Assembly: GCF_010500915.1 (NCBI RefSeq)
Contig: NZ_JAAAWP010000003.1
Span: 434,001 to 498,000, forward strand
Reading direction: 5' to 3'
DNA length: 64,000 nt
From: Alteromonas hispanica
GTDB lineage: Bacteria; Pseudomonadota; Gammaproteobacteria; Enterobacterales; Alteromonadaceae
Shown here: one piece after another, positions 38,090 to 47,328 of the stretch
How the letters are laid out: each line of letters begins with the position of its first letter
Numbering within the stretch: position 1 is the first letter of the stretch
Notes under the pieces: model-generated
What the model was told of the DNA's origin: nothing
Database searches by the model: none
The model's input: only the letters and a program-made list of their open reading frames with translations
Program-made: the position numbers and the translations under genes

Positions 38090-38362
38090 ATGTCTACATT
38101 AAGCCTTGTATTGTTACTTGGAAGTATCACCTCTATTGCGCTATTAGCGTGTTATTTAGACGCTAAATTTCAGTGGCGCTTGAACGACTGGATGAACGGA
38201 ACGTGCAGTAACCCGTTTATAGCGAGCAAAGCAGCGCTACAGCAGCAGCGAATACAAGAAAAAGACGCTCAAATAGAAGCGCTTATGGCGCGAATAGAAA
38301 CACTAGAAGCTATAGTGACTGAGCCAGCTTATGAACTAAACAAAAAAATAAATGCGCTTTAA
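38090..38362 (+). CDS. Small membrane protein with C-terminal coiled coil, divergent from the sigma factor
   Basis: 90 residues: one N-terminal membrane helix (about 3-22), a short linker, then a coiled coil with heptads in QQQRIQEKDAQIEALMARIETLEAIVT followed by YELNKKINAL. The RIETLE-IVT pattern recalls the C-terminus of PspB/PspC-type envelope stress proteins, but I cannot assign a family. ATG 38090 has AAGGAG six bases upstream. The 243 bases shared with the sigma gene may hold a promoter for this sigma factor, making the protein a candidate target. Followed by a short tandem repeat. Confidence 0.6.
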   Translation: MSTLSLVLLLGSITSIALLACYLDAKFQWRLNDWMNGTCSNPFIASKAALQQQRIQEKDAQIEALMARIETLEAIVTEPAYELNKKINAL

Positions 38363-38376
38363 GCCGTTTACTTAGT

Positions 38377-38416
38377 TAGGCCTTATTTTAGTAGGCCTTA
38401 TTTTAGTAGGCTTTAG
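38377..38416. repeat. Short tandem repeat, 15-bp unit
   Basis: TAGGCCTTATTTTAG occurs twice head to tail (38377-38391 and 38392-38406), followed by a decayed third copy TAGGCTTTAG. It lies between two convergent stop codons, and slippage could change copy number between strains. Confidence 0.8.
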
Positions 38417-38431
38417 TTTGTTAAATTTGGT

Positions 38432-39334
38432 TTAGTGAGATAAAAAAGGGCGACGCATAAAGCGCGGTATTTTTCCCATGGCAATTGCGTTGCCCATTAG
38501 TACTACAGCAACACCGACGAAAGAAAGCGCTGTCCACTGATAGCCCTCAAAGAAGGTTGAAATTACCAGCGCAACCATGGGGTATACCAATACCACGTAA
38601 GCCGCTTTATCTGCCCCCATTTGTTGAAGTAATTTCATATAAGCCCCAAAGGCAAAAACAGAGCCAAACAAAGCTAGATAAAGCAGCGATAAATAAAACT
38701 CTGTACTGGTGGGAATAATGAGCTTACCCGGCAACAATAACGACGTTATAAATAGCAAAATCATGGCGTAAGACATGGCATAAAAGTTCATCTGAATCAC
38801 CGGAGTGCCAGAAGTTAAAATCCGCTCAGAAATAACGTTGCCCACTGAAGCACAAAAAAAGCTGACAAAGGCAATGCTTAATCCTAAAGCCAGCGCTGCG
38901 TCCATGGCAACTTTCGAGAACTCGGGTACGAACAAACACACAATACCGCTTAGTCCAAACGTCGCCCCAATCACTACCTCTTTGCGAATAGGCTCTTTTA
39001 ACCACCAGCGACGTAGCACCACGTTAATATAAATAATACAGGAGCTCATCAACGCTAAAAGCGCACTGATAATATGCGCCTGTGCCATGTAAAGCAGAGT
39101 GTAATTTAAGCTATAGAGAAATAAGCCCACCGCAGCCATCTTCACGTGTATGTGCAAGGGAAGGGCAAACGGCAGCCTTTTTACTAAACAATAAATTCCC
39201 AAGCATACGGCGGCAAGTAAGTAGCGCAGCGCTATAGCAAATGTCTCAGATGTATGGCCAATTTGATAGGTAATCGCAATCCAAGTTGAGCCCCAAATTA
39301 GACAGCACAATGAGAATAAGGTTGGGTTGTTCAT
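38432..39334 (-). CDS. EamA/DMT superfamily transporter
   Basis: Ten-helix drug/metabolite transporter of 300 residues, with two EamA repeats; LCCLIWGSTWIAITYQIG at the N-terminus is the typical first helix and YVVLVYPMVALVISTFFEGYQWT the C-terminal repeat end. ATG at 39334 is used; the frame extends six codons to a TTG. It lies 21 bases downstream of the dehydrogenase gene in the same direction, so it may be the last gene of a small operon. Exported metabolite unknown. Confidence 0.85.
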   Translation of the reverse strand: MNNPTLFSLCCLIWGSTWIAITYQIGHTSETFAIALRYLLAAVCLGIYCLVKRLPFALPLHIHVKMAAVGLFLYSLNYTLLYMAQAHIISALLALMSSCIIYINVVLRRWWLKEPIRKEVVIGATFGLSGIVCLFVPEFSKVAMDAALALGLSIAFVSFFCASVGNVISERILTSGTPVIQMNFYAMSYAMILLFITSLLLPGKLIIPTSTEFYLSLLYLALFGSVFAFGAYMKLLQQMGADKAAYVVLVYPMVALVISTFFEGYQWTALSFVGVAVVLMGNAIAMGKIPRFMRRPFLSH

Positions 39335-39355
39335 TCGCCCATTAATCCTCAATTA

Positions 39356-40294
39356 TCATTGCGCTAAAAATTGCGTTAAGTGGTTAACCGCTGAATCGAG
39401 CAAGGTTTGTCGCGCGCGTTTCCCCACCCATGCATTGTGTGGTGTTATTAACAAGTTGGGTAAATTGGCCTGCATTAAAATATGATCAGAGGGTGGAGGT
39501 TCAACAGACAATACATCGAGCCCAGCGCCACCAATTTGTTTATTTTTAAGTGCTCCAAGCAAGGCGGGCTCATCAACCAGTCCACCTCGCGCGGTATTGA
39601 TTAAAAAACAATTTGGCTTCATTAACGATAGGGTTTCTGCGTTTATCAACTTGTCTGTCTCTTGCGTCAACGGACAATGAAGGCTTACCACATCAGCACT
39701 AGGTAATAGCGATGAAAGCGACGGGCGCGGATCGTCGGCTCTTCCTGGGCGCCCAGCGATAGTCACCTGCATGCCCATAGCTTTAAATAAACCTTCTACC
39801 CGCTTGCCAAGCTCGCCATGACCTACAATGACAGCGTGCATTCCCTCTAATTCAACAACAGGGTGAGACAGTAAACAAAAATGGGAAGATTCAGACCAAG
39901 CCCCCGCTTTTACATCATGCTGATAGTGCACAAACTGGGTGGCCAAATTAAGCAGTAGCGTTAACGCATGCTGCGCCACACTGCTGGTCCCGTATGCCTG
40001 AACATTTTGCACTTTAATATTATTTGTTTTGCAATACTCTAGGTCGATATTATTCATGCCGGTAGCTGTAACACCAATGTATTTTAACTTGGGCGCTTGG
40101 CGCAGCGCTTCTGCGCTTAGTACAACTTTGTTCACCAATACAGCAGCGGCACTTTCAATTCGCGTAACAACATCGTTTGGAAGGGTATTTTGATGCAACG
40201 TAAGGCATGCATCTACATCACTGAGTTGTTGAGTATCCAGCGACTCTAAATCTAATGTCTCTGCATCAAGAAACACCACATTAGGTAAACTCAT
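39356..40294 (-). CDS. D-2-hydroxyacid dehydrogenase (hydroxypyruvate reductase-like)
   Basis: NAD(P)-dependent dehydrogenase of 312 residues. Nucleotide loop VIVGHGELG (158-163), catalytic Arg236 (NTARGG), Glu265 (SVEPP) and His286 (TPHNAW) are all present. After the second strand the sequence reads AGRPGR, with Arg182 in place of the usual acidic residue, which points to NADPH preference as in glyoxylate/hydroxypyruvate reductases. The ATG overlaps the thioesterase stop (ATGA). A glycerate dehydrogenase or hydroxypyruvate reductase role is likely but not certain. Confidence 0.85.
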   Translation of the reverse strand: MSLPNVVFLDAETLDLESLDTQQLSDVDACLTLHQNTLPNDVVTRIESAAAVLVNKVVLSAEALRQAPKLKYIGVTATGMNNIDLEYCKTNNIKVQNVQAYGTSSVAQHALTLLLNLATQFVHYQHDVKAGAWSESSHFCLLSHPVVELEGMHAVIVGHGELGKRVEGLFKAMGMQVTIAGRPGRADDPRPSLSSLLPSADVVSLHCPLTQETDKLINAETLSLMKPNCFLINTARGGLVDEPALLGALKNKQIGGAGLDVLSVEPPPSDHILMQANLPNLLITPHNAWVGKRARQTLLDSAVNHLTQFLAQ

Positions 40295-40728
40295 ACGGCA
40301 TCGCTTATCGACTCAAGGGCCGCTTTTATCTTTACAGGAATAGGAATAGATTTATCTGAAGCCCTATCGACAAACACATGCACAAACTGCCCATGAGCAA
40401 CTCTTCGCTGACTTTCTCCGGCGTAAACCGACAGTCCATAAGTGACTGAGCTCCTCCCTACCTTTTTTACACTCATACCAACATAGATATTTTCAGGGTA
40501 GGCTGCCGGAGCAACGTACTGACATTGACTACTAACCACGTACGCCACGGTCTTACCGTTGTGAATATCTAACCCACCCTGCTCAATTAAAAAGCGATTT
40601 ACCGCCGTATCGAAAAAGCTGTAATACATCACATTATTGATGTGACCGTAGGCATCATTGTCCTGCCAGCGAGTAGCAATAGTAATTGAAAACGGATAGT
40701 CGGCGAGTGTTGGCGTTATTTCTGTCAT
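40291..40728 (-). CDS. Acyl-CoA thioesterase, 4-hydroxybenzoyl-CoA thioesterase type
   Basis: Single hot-dog domain of 145 residues. The signature RWQDNDAYGHINNVMYYSFFDTA includes the catalytic Asp (D of NDAYGH) and the start of the central helix. ATG 40728 has AGGA five bases upstream and is preferred to one two codons earlier. It precedes the dehydrogenase with a 4-base overlap. YbgC-like proteins hydrolyse short or aromatic acyl-CoAs; the actual substrate is unknown. Confidence 0.85.
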   Translation of the reverse strand: MTEITPTLADYPFSITIATRWQDNDAYGHINNVMYYSFFDTAVNRFLIEQGGLDIHNGKTVAYVVSSQCQYVAPAAYPENIYVGMSVKKVGRSSVTYGLSVYAGESQRRVAHGQFVHVFVDRASDKSIPIPVKIKAALESISDAV

Positions 40729-40757
40729 AGGCATCCTGTATAAAAGGGCTTTCTCTG

Positions 40758-41876
40758 CTACAAAAGCACCATATCGTCTCTGTGCACAGCTACATTTGTC
40801 GTTTCATAACCTAGCACACTGGCAATATCTTTCGACTTTTTCCCTTTTATAAGTATTAAGTCTTTTGCGTTATATAAGCTTAATCCCTTTGCCACTGCTT
40901 GGTTTTCACACACTATTTCAACTGCTTCGCCTTGCGCAAAGTTTCCTTCTATTCCCGCAATACCCGAGGGGAGTAGCGAGGCTCCCTGCTCAATCAAAGC
41001 AACCTTGGCGCCTTTGTCGATAATAATACGACCAGCAGTTTTTAATGTGTGCGTTAACCATAAGCGCCTGGCATTAGAAGGGGTTCGCATAGCTTTAAAA
41101 AGCGTACCGGGCACCTTGCCAGCCAGCAGGGCGTCAAAAGTTTCACCGTGTCGACCATTGACGATAAGCGTTTGAATGCCGCTGTTTATGCATTTATCTG
41201 CTGCCTCTATCTTTGTGCGCATACCGCCAGTTCCAACAGACGTTCCGGCCCCTCCGGCTAACCCATAAATGGTGCTATCAATGCTTTCAACCACAGGAAT
41301 TAACGTAGCATCTTTGTTTTTACGAGGATCGCTTGTGTAGAGCCCGTCAATATCTGAGCAAATAATCAAGGTGTCGGCTTGTGCGACTAATGCAGTGTAA
41401 GCACCAAGGTTGTCATTGTCGCCCACTTTAAGTTCATTCACTGCTACCGTGTCATTTTCATTCACGATAGGAAGTGCATGGTGATTGATAATCTCTCGAA
41501 GTGTATTTTTTATATTCACGTAACGCGTACGGTCACGAAGATCGTCGGCAGTAAGCAGTACCTGGGCACAAGGAAAATCAAAAAATCGCTGCCAGTTGGC
41601 CATCATGATGTTTTGGCCGATTGCGGCCATGGCTTGCTTTTCAGCAATAGACGGGTTTTGTCGTACCTTCACTTTATATTGACCAGAAGAGACTTTTCCG
41701 CGACCCGCGGCAACACTACCTGAGGAAACGAGAATAACTTCTTTTCCCTGCTCGCGACTTGCCGTGATAAAACGAGCTAATGCTAATAAATAACGACCGC
41801 TACATTCATTACCTTCTGGCGCAATCAATGCACTACCTACTTTTACGACAGCGCGCTGCCAAGAGAAACTATTCAT
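40758..41876 (-). CDS. proB: Glutamate 5-kinase
   Basis: First enzyme of proline synthesis, phosphorylating glutamate. Amino-acid kinase domain (VVKVGSALIAPEG, IVNENDTVAVNELKVGDNDNLGA, SDIDGLYTSDPRKN, GTGGMRTKIEAADKC) followed by a C-terminal PUA domain (about 280-372). ATG 41876 gives MNSFSWQRAVVKVG and 372 residues, close to E. coli (367); 25 extra upstream codons are discounted. No proA is adjacent, unlike the E. coli proBA operon; downstream come the thioesterase and dehydrogenase genes. Confidence 0.94.
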   Translation of the reverse strand: MNSFSWQRAVVKVGSALIAPEGNECSGRYLLALARFITASREQGKEVILVSSGSVAAGRGKVSSGQYKVKVRQNPSIAEKQAMAAIGQNIMMANWQRFFDFPCAQVLLTADDLRDRTRYVNIKNTLREIINHHALPIVNENDTVAVNELKVGDNDNLGAYTALVAQADTLIICSDIDGLYTSDPRKNKDATLIPVVESIDSTIYGLAGGAGTSVGTGGMRTKIEAADKCINSGIQTLIVNGRHGETFDALLAGKVPGTLFKAMRTPSNARRLWLTHTLKTAGRIIIDKGAKVALIEQGASLLPSGIAGIEGNFAQGEAVEIVCENQAVAKGLSLYNAKDLILIKGKKSKDIASVLGYETTNVAVHRDDMVLL

Positions 41877-42069
41877 ATGGGAGAAAACAAGAAAAAACGG
41901 ACAATAAGAATACGACAGTAATGGCGCAGAACAAAATGTTCTGTTACACAAACTTTGCGTTAAACCGGGGGTAGATTACGGTCAAAAACTAGGATTCAAT
42001 TACTGAGGCTTATATACTAACTGTGATAATTTATAACAATTCCAACTAATCACGTTGCAAGGAAACACA

Positions 42070-44550
42070 ATGAGTACCGCAAAACGACATTTTTTCTGGC
42101 TAGCGCCAGTACTGTCTATGCTGATTTCTCTTCCAAGTGCAAACGCCGCCATAAAACAAACAAAAGGCGACTTTGAAGATAAATTCCGTCAGCTAGATGA
42201 AGTTCTACCTACTCCAAACGTATACCGAAATGCCGCTGGCGAACCGGGCCATCAATATTGGCAGCAACAAGTAGATTACGATATCGACGTAAAACTGCTT
42301 GAAGGCGAGCGTCGTATTGAAGCAAAAGAAACGATTACTTATCACAACAATTCACCAGATACGCTGAAATATCTGTGGATTCAATTAGACCAAAACAAAT
42401 TCCGCGATGATTCTATGTCAGCGCTTACTACCACATTTGGTGGTATTGGAAATCGTGGGCCAGCTACTCAAGCCGCCAACGGCGATACACCTGCTAAGTT
42501 GAGCATGGGCGCACTTCGTCGCCAGCAGTTCGTTGAAGATAACGAACTAGGCTACACCATCTCTCGCGTTGAAGATAAATCTGGCAAAGATCTTCGTCAT
42601 ACCATCGTGGGTACGTTAATGCGCGTAGATTTAGCTACGCCATTAAAACCAGGTAAAAAAGTGACTTTCGACATCGACTTCGCATTTAACATTGTAGAAG
42701 AAGATGCGGTATCTGCTCGTGCAGGTTACGAGCACTTCCCTGATGATGAACGTGAAGGCGGCAATGACATTTTCTTGCTTGCACAGTGGTTCCCGCGTTT
42801 AGCGGCGTACACCGATTATGAAGCATGGACTAATAAAGAGTTTATTGGCCGCGGCGAGTTCACATTAGAATTCGGTAATTACGAAGTAGACATTACCGTT
42901 CCTGCCGACCACATTGTGTCATCGACAGGTGAGCTTCAAAATCCTAAAGACGTACTTACAAAAACTCAGCGCGAACGTTTAAAAGAAGCAGAGAAAGCAG
43001 ATCGCATTGTTTTTATCGTAACGCCTGAAGAAGCTATTGAGAACGAAAAAGAAGGTACATCAAAGCTAAAAACGTGGACGTTTAAAGCAGAAAATGTACG
43101 TGATTTTGCGTGGGCTTCATCACGTAAGTTTGCCTGGGATGCCCGCGGTTACCAACAAGGCGGCGACATACAGCCTCTTGTAATGGCGATGTCGTTCTAC
43201 CCTAAAGAAGGTGGCGAGCTATGGCAGAAGTATTCTACTGAATCCATCATCCATACTATGGATGTGTATAGCCGCTTTAGTTTCGACTATCCTTACCCGG
43301 TAGCTCAGTCGGTTAACGGTCCTGTGGGTGGCATGGAATATCCAATGATTACGTTTAACGGCCCGCGTACCGAATTACAAGACGACGGCTCTCGCACGTA
43401 CTCACTCGCTGAAAAACGCTTTCTTATCGGCGTTGTTATTCACGAAGTAGGGCATATCTATTTCCCTATGACAGTTAACTCTGACGAGCGTCAGTGGACA
43501 TGGATGGACGAAGGTCTTAACAGCTTCTTAGACGGTGTAGCAGGTCGCGAATGGGACCCTACTATTCCATGGGGTGTTGAGCCACGTGATATTACAGGCT
43601 ACATGAAGTCTCAAACTCAAGTGCCAATTATGACCCAGTCAGACTCGGTACTTCGCTTAGGTCCTAACGCTTATACTAAGCCTGCTGCAGCGCTGAATAT
43701 TCTGCGCGAAACTATTCTTGGTAGAGAACTTTTCGACTTTGCATTTAAAGAATATGCTCAACGCTGGATGTTTAAACGCCCTACACCTTCAGACTTTTTC
43801 CGCACTATGGAAGAAGCATCAGGTGTTGATTTAGATTGGTTCTGGCGCGGTTGGTTCTACTCAACAGATCACGTAGATATCAGCCTTGACAGTGTTTACA
43901 AGCTTCGTTTGAACACAGAAGACCCAGATATCGACTTTGGCCGAGAACGCCAAGCAGAAATGGAAAAACCTCAGTCACTTACCGTCATTCGCAACAAAGA
44001 AGAAGGTAAAGAACTTTGGGTTGACCGCTTTGATGACATTAGCGATTTCTACGACGAAAACGATCGTTACACCGTGACAAATAAAGAGCGTAATAGCTAT
44101 CAAAAATTCTTGAAAGGTTTAGAGCCGTGGGAGCGCACCGCGTTCGAACGTGCAGTAAGAGAAGATAAAAACTATTACGTGCTTAATTTTAGTAACCTTG
44201 GTGGCTTGGTAATGCCTATCATTCTAGAGTTGTCTTATGAAGACGGTACTAAAGAAGAGATGCGTATTCCTGCTGAAATTTGGCGCAGAACGCCAAAAGC
44301 AGTTAGCAAACTTATCGTAACTGAAAAAGACAAAGAGCTAGTGAGCGTTACCGTAGACCCGCATTGGGAAACGGCAGACGTGAATGTTGAAAACAATCAC
44401 TATCCTCGTCGTATTATTCCTTCGCGCATCGAAGCATATAAAGGCAAATCTCGTAACAGCTACGAGTATCGCGACCTTATGCAAGACTCAAAAACTGAGT
44501 TAAAGACAGATGACGACGAAGAGGAAGGCGAAGAGGAAAAAGATGACTAA
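42070..44550 (+). CDS. Exported M1 family metallopeptidase
   Basis: 826-residue zinc peptidase of the gluzincin clan. A signal peptide (about 1-26, ending SANA) exports it. Zinc motif HEVGH (His458, His462) and Glu481 follow the exact HExxH-x18-E spacing, with GGMEYP serving as the substrate-binding GxMEN-like motif upstream. Residues to about 260 form the N-terminal beta saddle; the C-terminus ends in a strongly acidic tail. ATG 42070 with AAGGA is chosen over a start five codons earlier. It overlaps the DUF6702 gene by 8 bases. Aminopeptidase specificity unknown. Confidence 0.92.
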   Translation: MSTAKRHFFWLAPVLSMLISLPSANAAIKQTKGDFEDKFRQLDEVLPTPNVYRNAAGEPGHQYWQQQVDYDIDVKLLEGERRIEAKETITYHNNSPDTLKYLWIQLDQNKFRDDSMSALTTTFGGIGNRGPATQAANGDTPAKLSMGALRRQQFVEDNELGYTISRVEDKSGKDLRHTIVGTLMRVDLATPLKPGKKVTFDIDFAFNIVEEDAVSARAGYEHFPDDEREGGNDIFLLAQWFPRLAAYTDYEAWTNKEFIGRGEFTLEFGNYEVDITVPADHIVSSTGELQNPKDVLTKTQRERLKEAEKADRIVFIVTPEEAIENEKEGTSKLKTWTFKAENVRDFAWASSRKFAWDARGYQQGGDIQPLVMAMSFYPKEGGELWQKYSTESIIHTMDVYSRFSFDYPYPVAQSVNGPVGGMEYPMITFNGPRTELQDDGSRTYSLAEKRFLIGVVIHEVGHIYFPMTVNSDERQWTWMDEGLNSFLDGVAGREWDPTIPWGVEPRDITGYMKSQTQVPIMTQSDSVLRLGPNAYTKPAAALNILRETILGRELFDFAFKEYAQRWMFKRPTPSDFFRTMEEASGVDLDWFWRGWFYSTDHVDISLDSVYKLRLNTEDPDIDFGRERQAEMEKPQSLTVIRNKEEGKELWVDRFDDISDFYDENDRYTVTNKERNSYQKFLKGLEPWERTAFERAVREDKNYYVLNFSNLGGLVMPIILELSYEDGTKEEMRIPAEIWRRTPKAVSKLIVTEKDKELVSVTVDPHWETADVNVENNHYPRRIIPSRIEAYKGKSRNSYEYRDLMQDSKTELKTDDDEEEGEEEKDD

Positions 44551-45088
44551 TAAGTTGTCTATTGTTAAGCAGGGCGGTTTCGCCCTGCTTGCTATACTTT
44601 TGGTTGCAGGTAGCATGACTTACAGCAACGCGGCACAGGCACATCAAATTAAAGCTGCAATTACGACAGTGTTGTTTAATCCAAGAACGGAAAATATTGA
44701 AGTAATGCATCGTTTTAACATGCATGATGCTGAGCACGCGGTGAAGGTATTGTTTGAAAAGAACGCAGATATCATCGACGATAAAGGAACGCAGCAAGCA
44801 TTTGCCGACTATGTAGGTAAACACTTTGCGTTGTTAAACATTGAAGATGAATCACTTCCGCTCACCCAAGTGGGTTTTGAAGTTGAAGGTAAGCACTTTT
44901 GGGTTTACCAAGAAACAGATCAGCCACCTGCGTTAGAGGGCCTTAAAATTCGTCATGATGCGCTAAGAGACCTGTGGCCTAGTCAAGTAAATACCATTAA
45001 TGTTGAAGGCAATGGGCCGCTTAAAACCCTTACCTTTACAGATAATGTTACTCTCTTAGAAGTAGGCTTTAACGCCAGCCATCACTAA
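44543..45088 (+). CDS. DUF6702 family exported protein, coupled to the M1 peptidase
   Basis: 181-residue protein with a signal peptide or single anchor (about 8-35, ending AQAHQ) and a beta-rich domain containing AAITTVLFNPRTENIEVMHRFNMHDAEHAV, characteristic of DUF6702. GAGG lies six bases before the ATG, which is inside the last codons of the peptidase gene, so translation is coupled. Function unknown; HRF...HDAEH histidines might bind metal, but that is a guess. Confidence 0.75.
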   Translation: MTNKLSIVKQGGFALLAILLVAGSMTYSNAAQAHQIKAAITTVLFNPRTENIEVMHRFNMHDAEHAVKVLFEKNADIIDDKGTQQAFADYVGKHFALLNIEDESLPLTQVGFEVEGKHFWVYQETDQPPALEGLKIRHDALRDLWPSQVNTINVEGNGPLKTLTFTDNVTLLEVGFNASHH

Positions 45089-45135
45089 GGTTTTACTTTT
45101 CAATACATAAATACGTTTCAATTTATAATTACAAG

Positions 45136-45173
45136 GCCCGCAGTATTTACAGCTAAATATTGCGGGCTTTTTT
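45136..45173 (+). terminator. Rho-independent terminator after the M1-DUF6702 operon
   Basis: GCCCGCAGTATTTA pairs with TAAATATTGCGGGC (one G-T wobble) around a short loop, followed by TTTTTT. It lies 48 bases past the DUF6702 stop codon. Confidence 0.9.
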
Positions 45174-45292
45174 GTATCCGTTTCTCTCGAATCTTGTCGT
45201 TTGTCTACCACCGAAGTCTTATGGCATTCCAATTAACAATATATTAACGTATTGGAGTATTCACGGGTTAGATATTCATTATAGGTATCATT

Positions 45293-45673
45293 ATGAGTCA
45301 TAGTGCTTCTAGTGCACTTTCGCACAACGCTCGAAAAGACAGAAAGAAAAAGGCAACTAACAACAGTGATAGTGTAGACACTAGCGCAATTGTTGAACCA
45401 GCTGATGCCAACAAAAGCAATAACGCTTTTGCTGACAAGAAAAATATCATGTGGGTATTGCTCAGTGGGGCAATGGCTGTCACTTTTATTGTTATGCTGT
45501 TTTTGCCCAATACTGGTATGGGCGATGGCATGATGGCGACGTATTCTTCAATGCTTTGGTGTGGCTTTTTTGGCGCTGCTCTTTGGCGTTACTACAGCGC
45601 CAATGGCTGGACGGGCTTTGCCATTGGCAGCGTCGTTGGATTTATTTTGCAAGTGATATCCCAAATAATCTAA
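45293..45673 (+). CDS. Uncharacterised small membrane protein
   Basis: 126 residues: a polar, Ser/Lys/Ala-rich N-terminal 50, then three hydrophobic helices (about 52-70, 80-97 and 105-125; IMWVLLSGAMAVTFIVMLF, MMATYSSMLWCGFFGAAL, GWTGFAIGSVVGFILQVI). I recognise no family. AGG lies eight bases before the ATG. It stands alone between a terminator and a 300-base gap. Confidence 0.6.
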   Translation: MSHSASSALSHNARKDRKKKATNNSDSVDTSAIVEPADANKSNNAFADKKNIMWVLLSGAMAVTFIVMLFLPNTGMGDGMMATYSSMLWCGFFGAALWRYYSANGWTGFAIGSVVGFILQVISQII

Positions 45674-45973
45674 GGCGTGCCCTAATTATTGACAACAAGC
45701 GATTACGCTTATTTGTAATCGCTTCCCACCTCTTCCACGTAACTATTCATATTGTTATCTAAACCAAGCGCGAAAATACTTTTCGGTGCTATTTAAGTGT
45801 CTTTCGCTACTAAATTAACAAAATTAATAATCAGCGCGTTGCGCACCAAGTTCTGCTTACACGGTGGTGTACTTTAAGCGCATAAGGCTTAAGCGTATAA
45901 AAACAAAGCGTACAAAAATTACGCACATCACTATTTAGCACGGCAAGCTTAACCCCATAAAAAGAGAGCTTAC
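45674..45973. other. Intergenic region upstream of the ABC1 kinase gene
   Basis: 300 bases with no gene. It contains repeated variants of GCGTATAAAAACAAAGCGTACAAAAATTACGC near 45890-45925, an AT-rich imperfect repeat likely part of the promoter zone. No terminator is evident for the preceding gene. Confidence 0.4.
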
Positions 45974-47299
45974 ATGTCCAACGATACCCCTTCACGAAAG
46001 TCAAAAGCGATCCCCACTTCTCGGTTTTCTAGAGTAAGTAGGCTAGGTGCTCTGGCCGGTAAAATTGCAGGCAATGTCGTGACACAAGGAGCCGGGCAGC
46101 TTTTAAGGGGTGAAAAACCCGCCTTATCGTCATTGCTGCTTACCCCAAAAAACATGACTAACGTTGCGAATCAACTGGCCAGTATGCGCGGTGCAGCCAT
46201 GAAGCTAGGTCAGCTTATATCCATGGACGCCGGCGACTTCTTACCTCCTGAACTAGCCACGATAATGTCGCGATTGAGGGAAGACGCCGACCCGATGCCA
46301 AAATCGCAGTTAATCGACACATTAAACCAAGCTTGGGGCGAGAATTGGCAAGATGATCTGTTGTACTTTTCCTTTGCTCCTGTGGCAGCAGCGTCTATTG
46401 GTCAGGTGCACAAAGCTATTACTATGGAAGGAAAAATGCTTGCTATTAAAGTGCAGTACCCCGGGGTTAGAAAGAGCATTGATAGCGACGTAGACAATGT
46501 TGCCACACTTATAAATTTAACCGGGCTCATTCCAAAATCACTGAATATTAAGCCACTGCTTAATGAAGCTAAAACCCAACTGCACCAGGAAGCGGATTAC
46601 AACAGAGAAGCAACCATGCTTACCCGCTATGGTAGTCATTTAGCGGATATGGAGCGCTTTTTAATTCCATCTACTTACCAGCCTCTTACCAGTGAAACCG
46701 TTCTTGCTATGGACTTTATTGAAGCCTCGAACTTAGACGCTTTACTCGATGAGCCCCAAAATGTACGTAACGCTGTTATGAGTGACTTAATGTCACTTTT
46801 TTTCAACGAAGTGTTTAACTTTAAGTTATTACAAAGCGATCCAAACCTTGCCAATTATAAATTTAATGTAGAGACCAAGCAGATAGTATTGCTTGATTTT
46901 GGTGCCACCAGAGACATTCCTGACGACATTTCTTTGGGATATAAAGAGCTTCTCAATAGCGCCGCTTTGCAAGACACGCAACGTATGAAAGCAGCAGCGT
47001 TAGATATTGGCTTAATTGACAGCACTCACGAGGCAGCACAGGTCGATGCAGTCATAGGTATTGGTATGGAAGCCTGTGAATCGCTGATACATGACGAACC
47101 TTACGACTTCGGTACAAGTACCTTGGTACAGCGCCTTCACGATAAGGGCATGACACTCACTGCCGAGCACGACTTTTGGCACACGCCACCGGCTGACGCA
47201 CTGTTTATCCATCGAAAGCTTGGTGGTTTATTTCTTCTCGCAAGACGCTTGGGCGCCCAAGTAAACATGAGAGAACTGGCTGCGCCTTGGCTAGAATAA
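45974..47299 (+). CDS. ABC1/UbiB-family atypical kinase
   Basis: 441-residue member of the ADCK/ABC1 family, ATPase/kinase-like proteins linked to quinone or lipid metabolism. The family KxGQ helix is AAMKLGQLISMDAGDFLPPEL; the Ala-rich loop is AAASIGQVHKA; the ATP lysine is in LAIKVQYPG; QSDPNLANY and LLDFGATRDIP provide the catalytic and metal Asp residues. No C-terminal membrane helices as in UbiB, so it is a soluble or peripheral paralogue, and ubiE/ubiJ are not adjacent. Function in this host is uncertain. Confidence 0.88.
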   Translation: MSNDTPSRKSKAIPTSRFSRVSRLGALAGKIAGNVVTQGAGQLLRGEKPALSSLLLTPKNMTNVANQLASMRGAAMKLGQLISMDAGDFLPPELATIMSRLREDADPMPKSQLIDTLNQAWGENWQDDLLYFSFAPVAAASIGQVHKAITMEGKMLAIKVQYPGVRKSIDSDVDNVATLINLTGLIPKSLNIKPLLNEAKTQLHQEADYNREATMLTRYGSHLADMERFLIPSTYQPLTSETVLAMDFIEASNLDALLDEPQNVRNAVMSDLMSLFFNEVFNFKLLQSDPNLANYKFNVETKQIVLLDFGATRDIPDDISLGYKELLNSAALQDTQRMKAAALDIGLIDSTHEAAQVDAVIGIGMEACESLIHDEPYDFGTSTLVQRLHDKGMTLTAEHDFWHTPPADALFIHRKLGGLFLLARRLGAQVNMRELAAPWLE

Positions 47300-47328
47300 C
47301 GCAGCCTTTCCTTTATTTTTGCTTTTTG

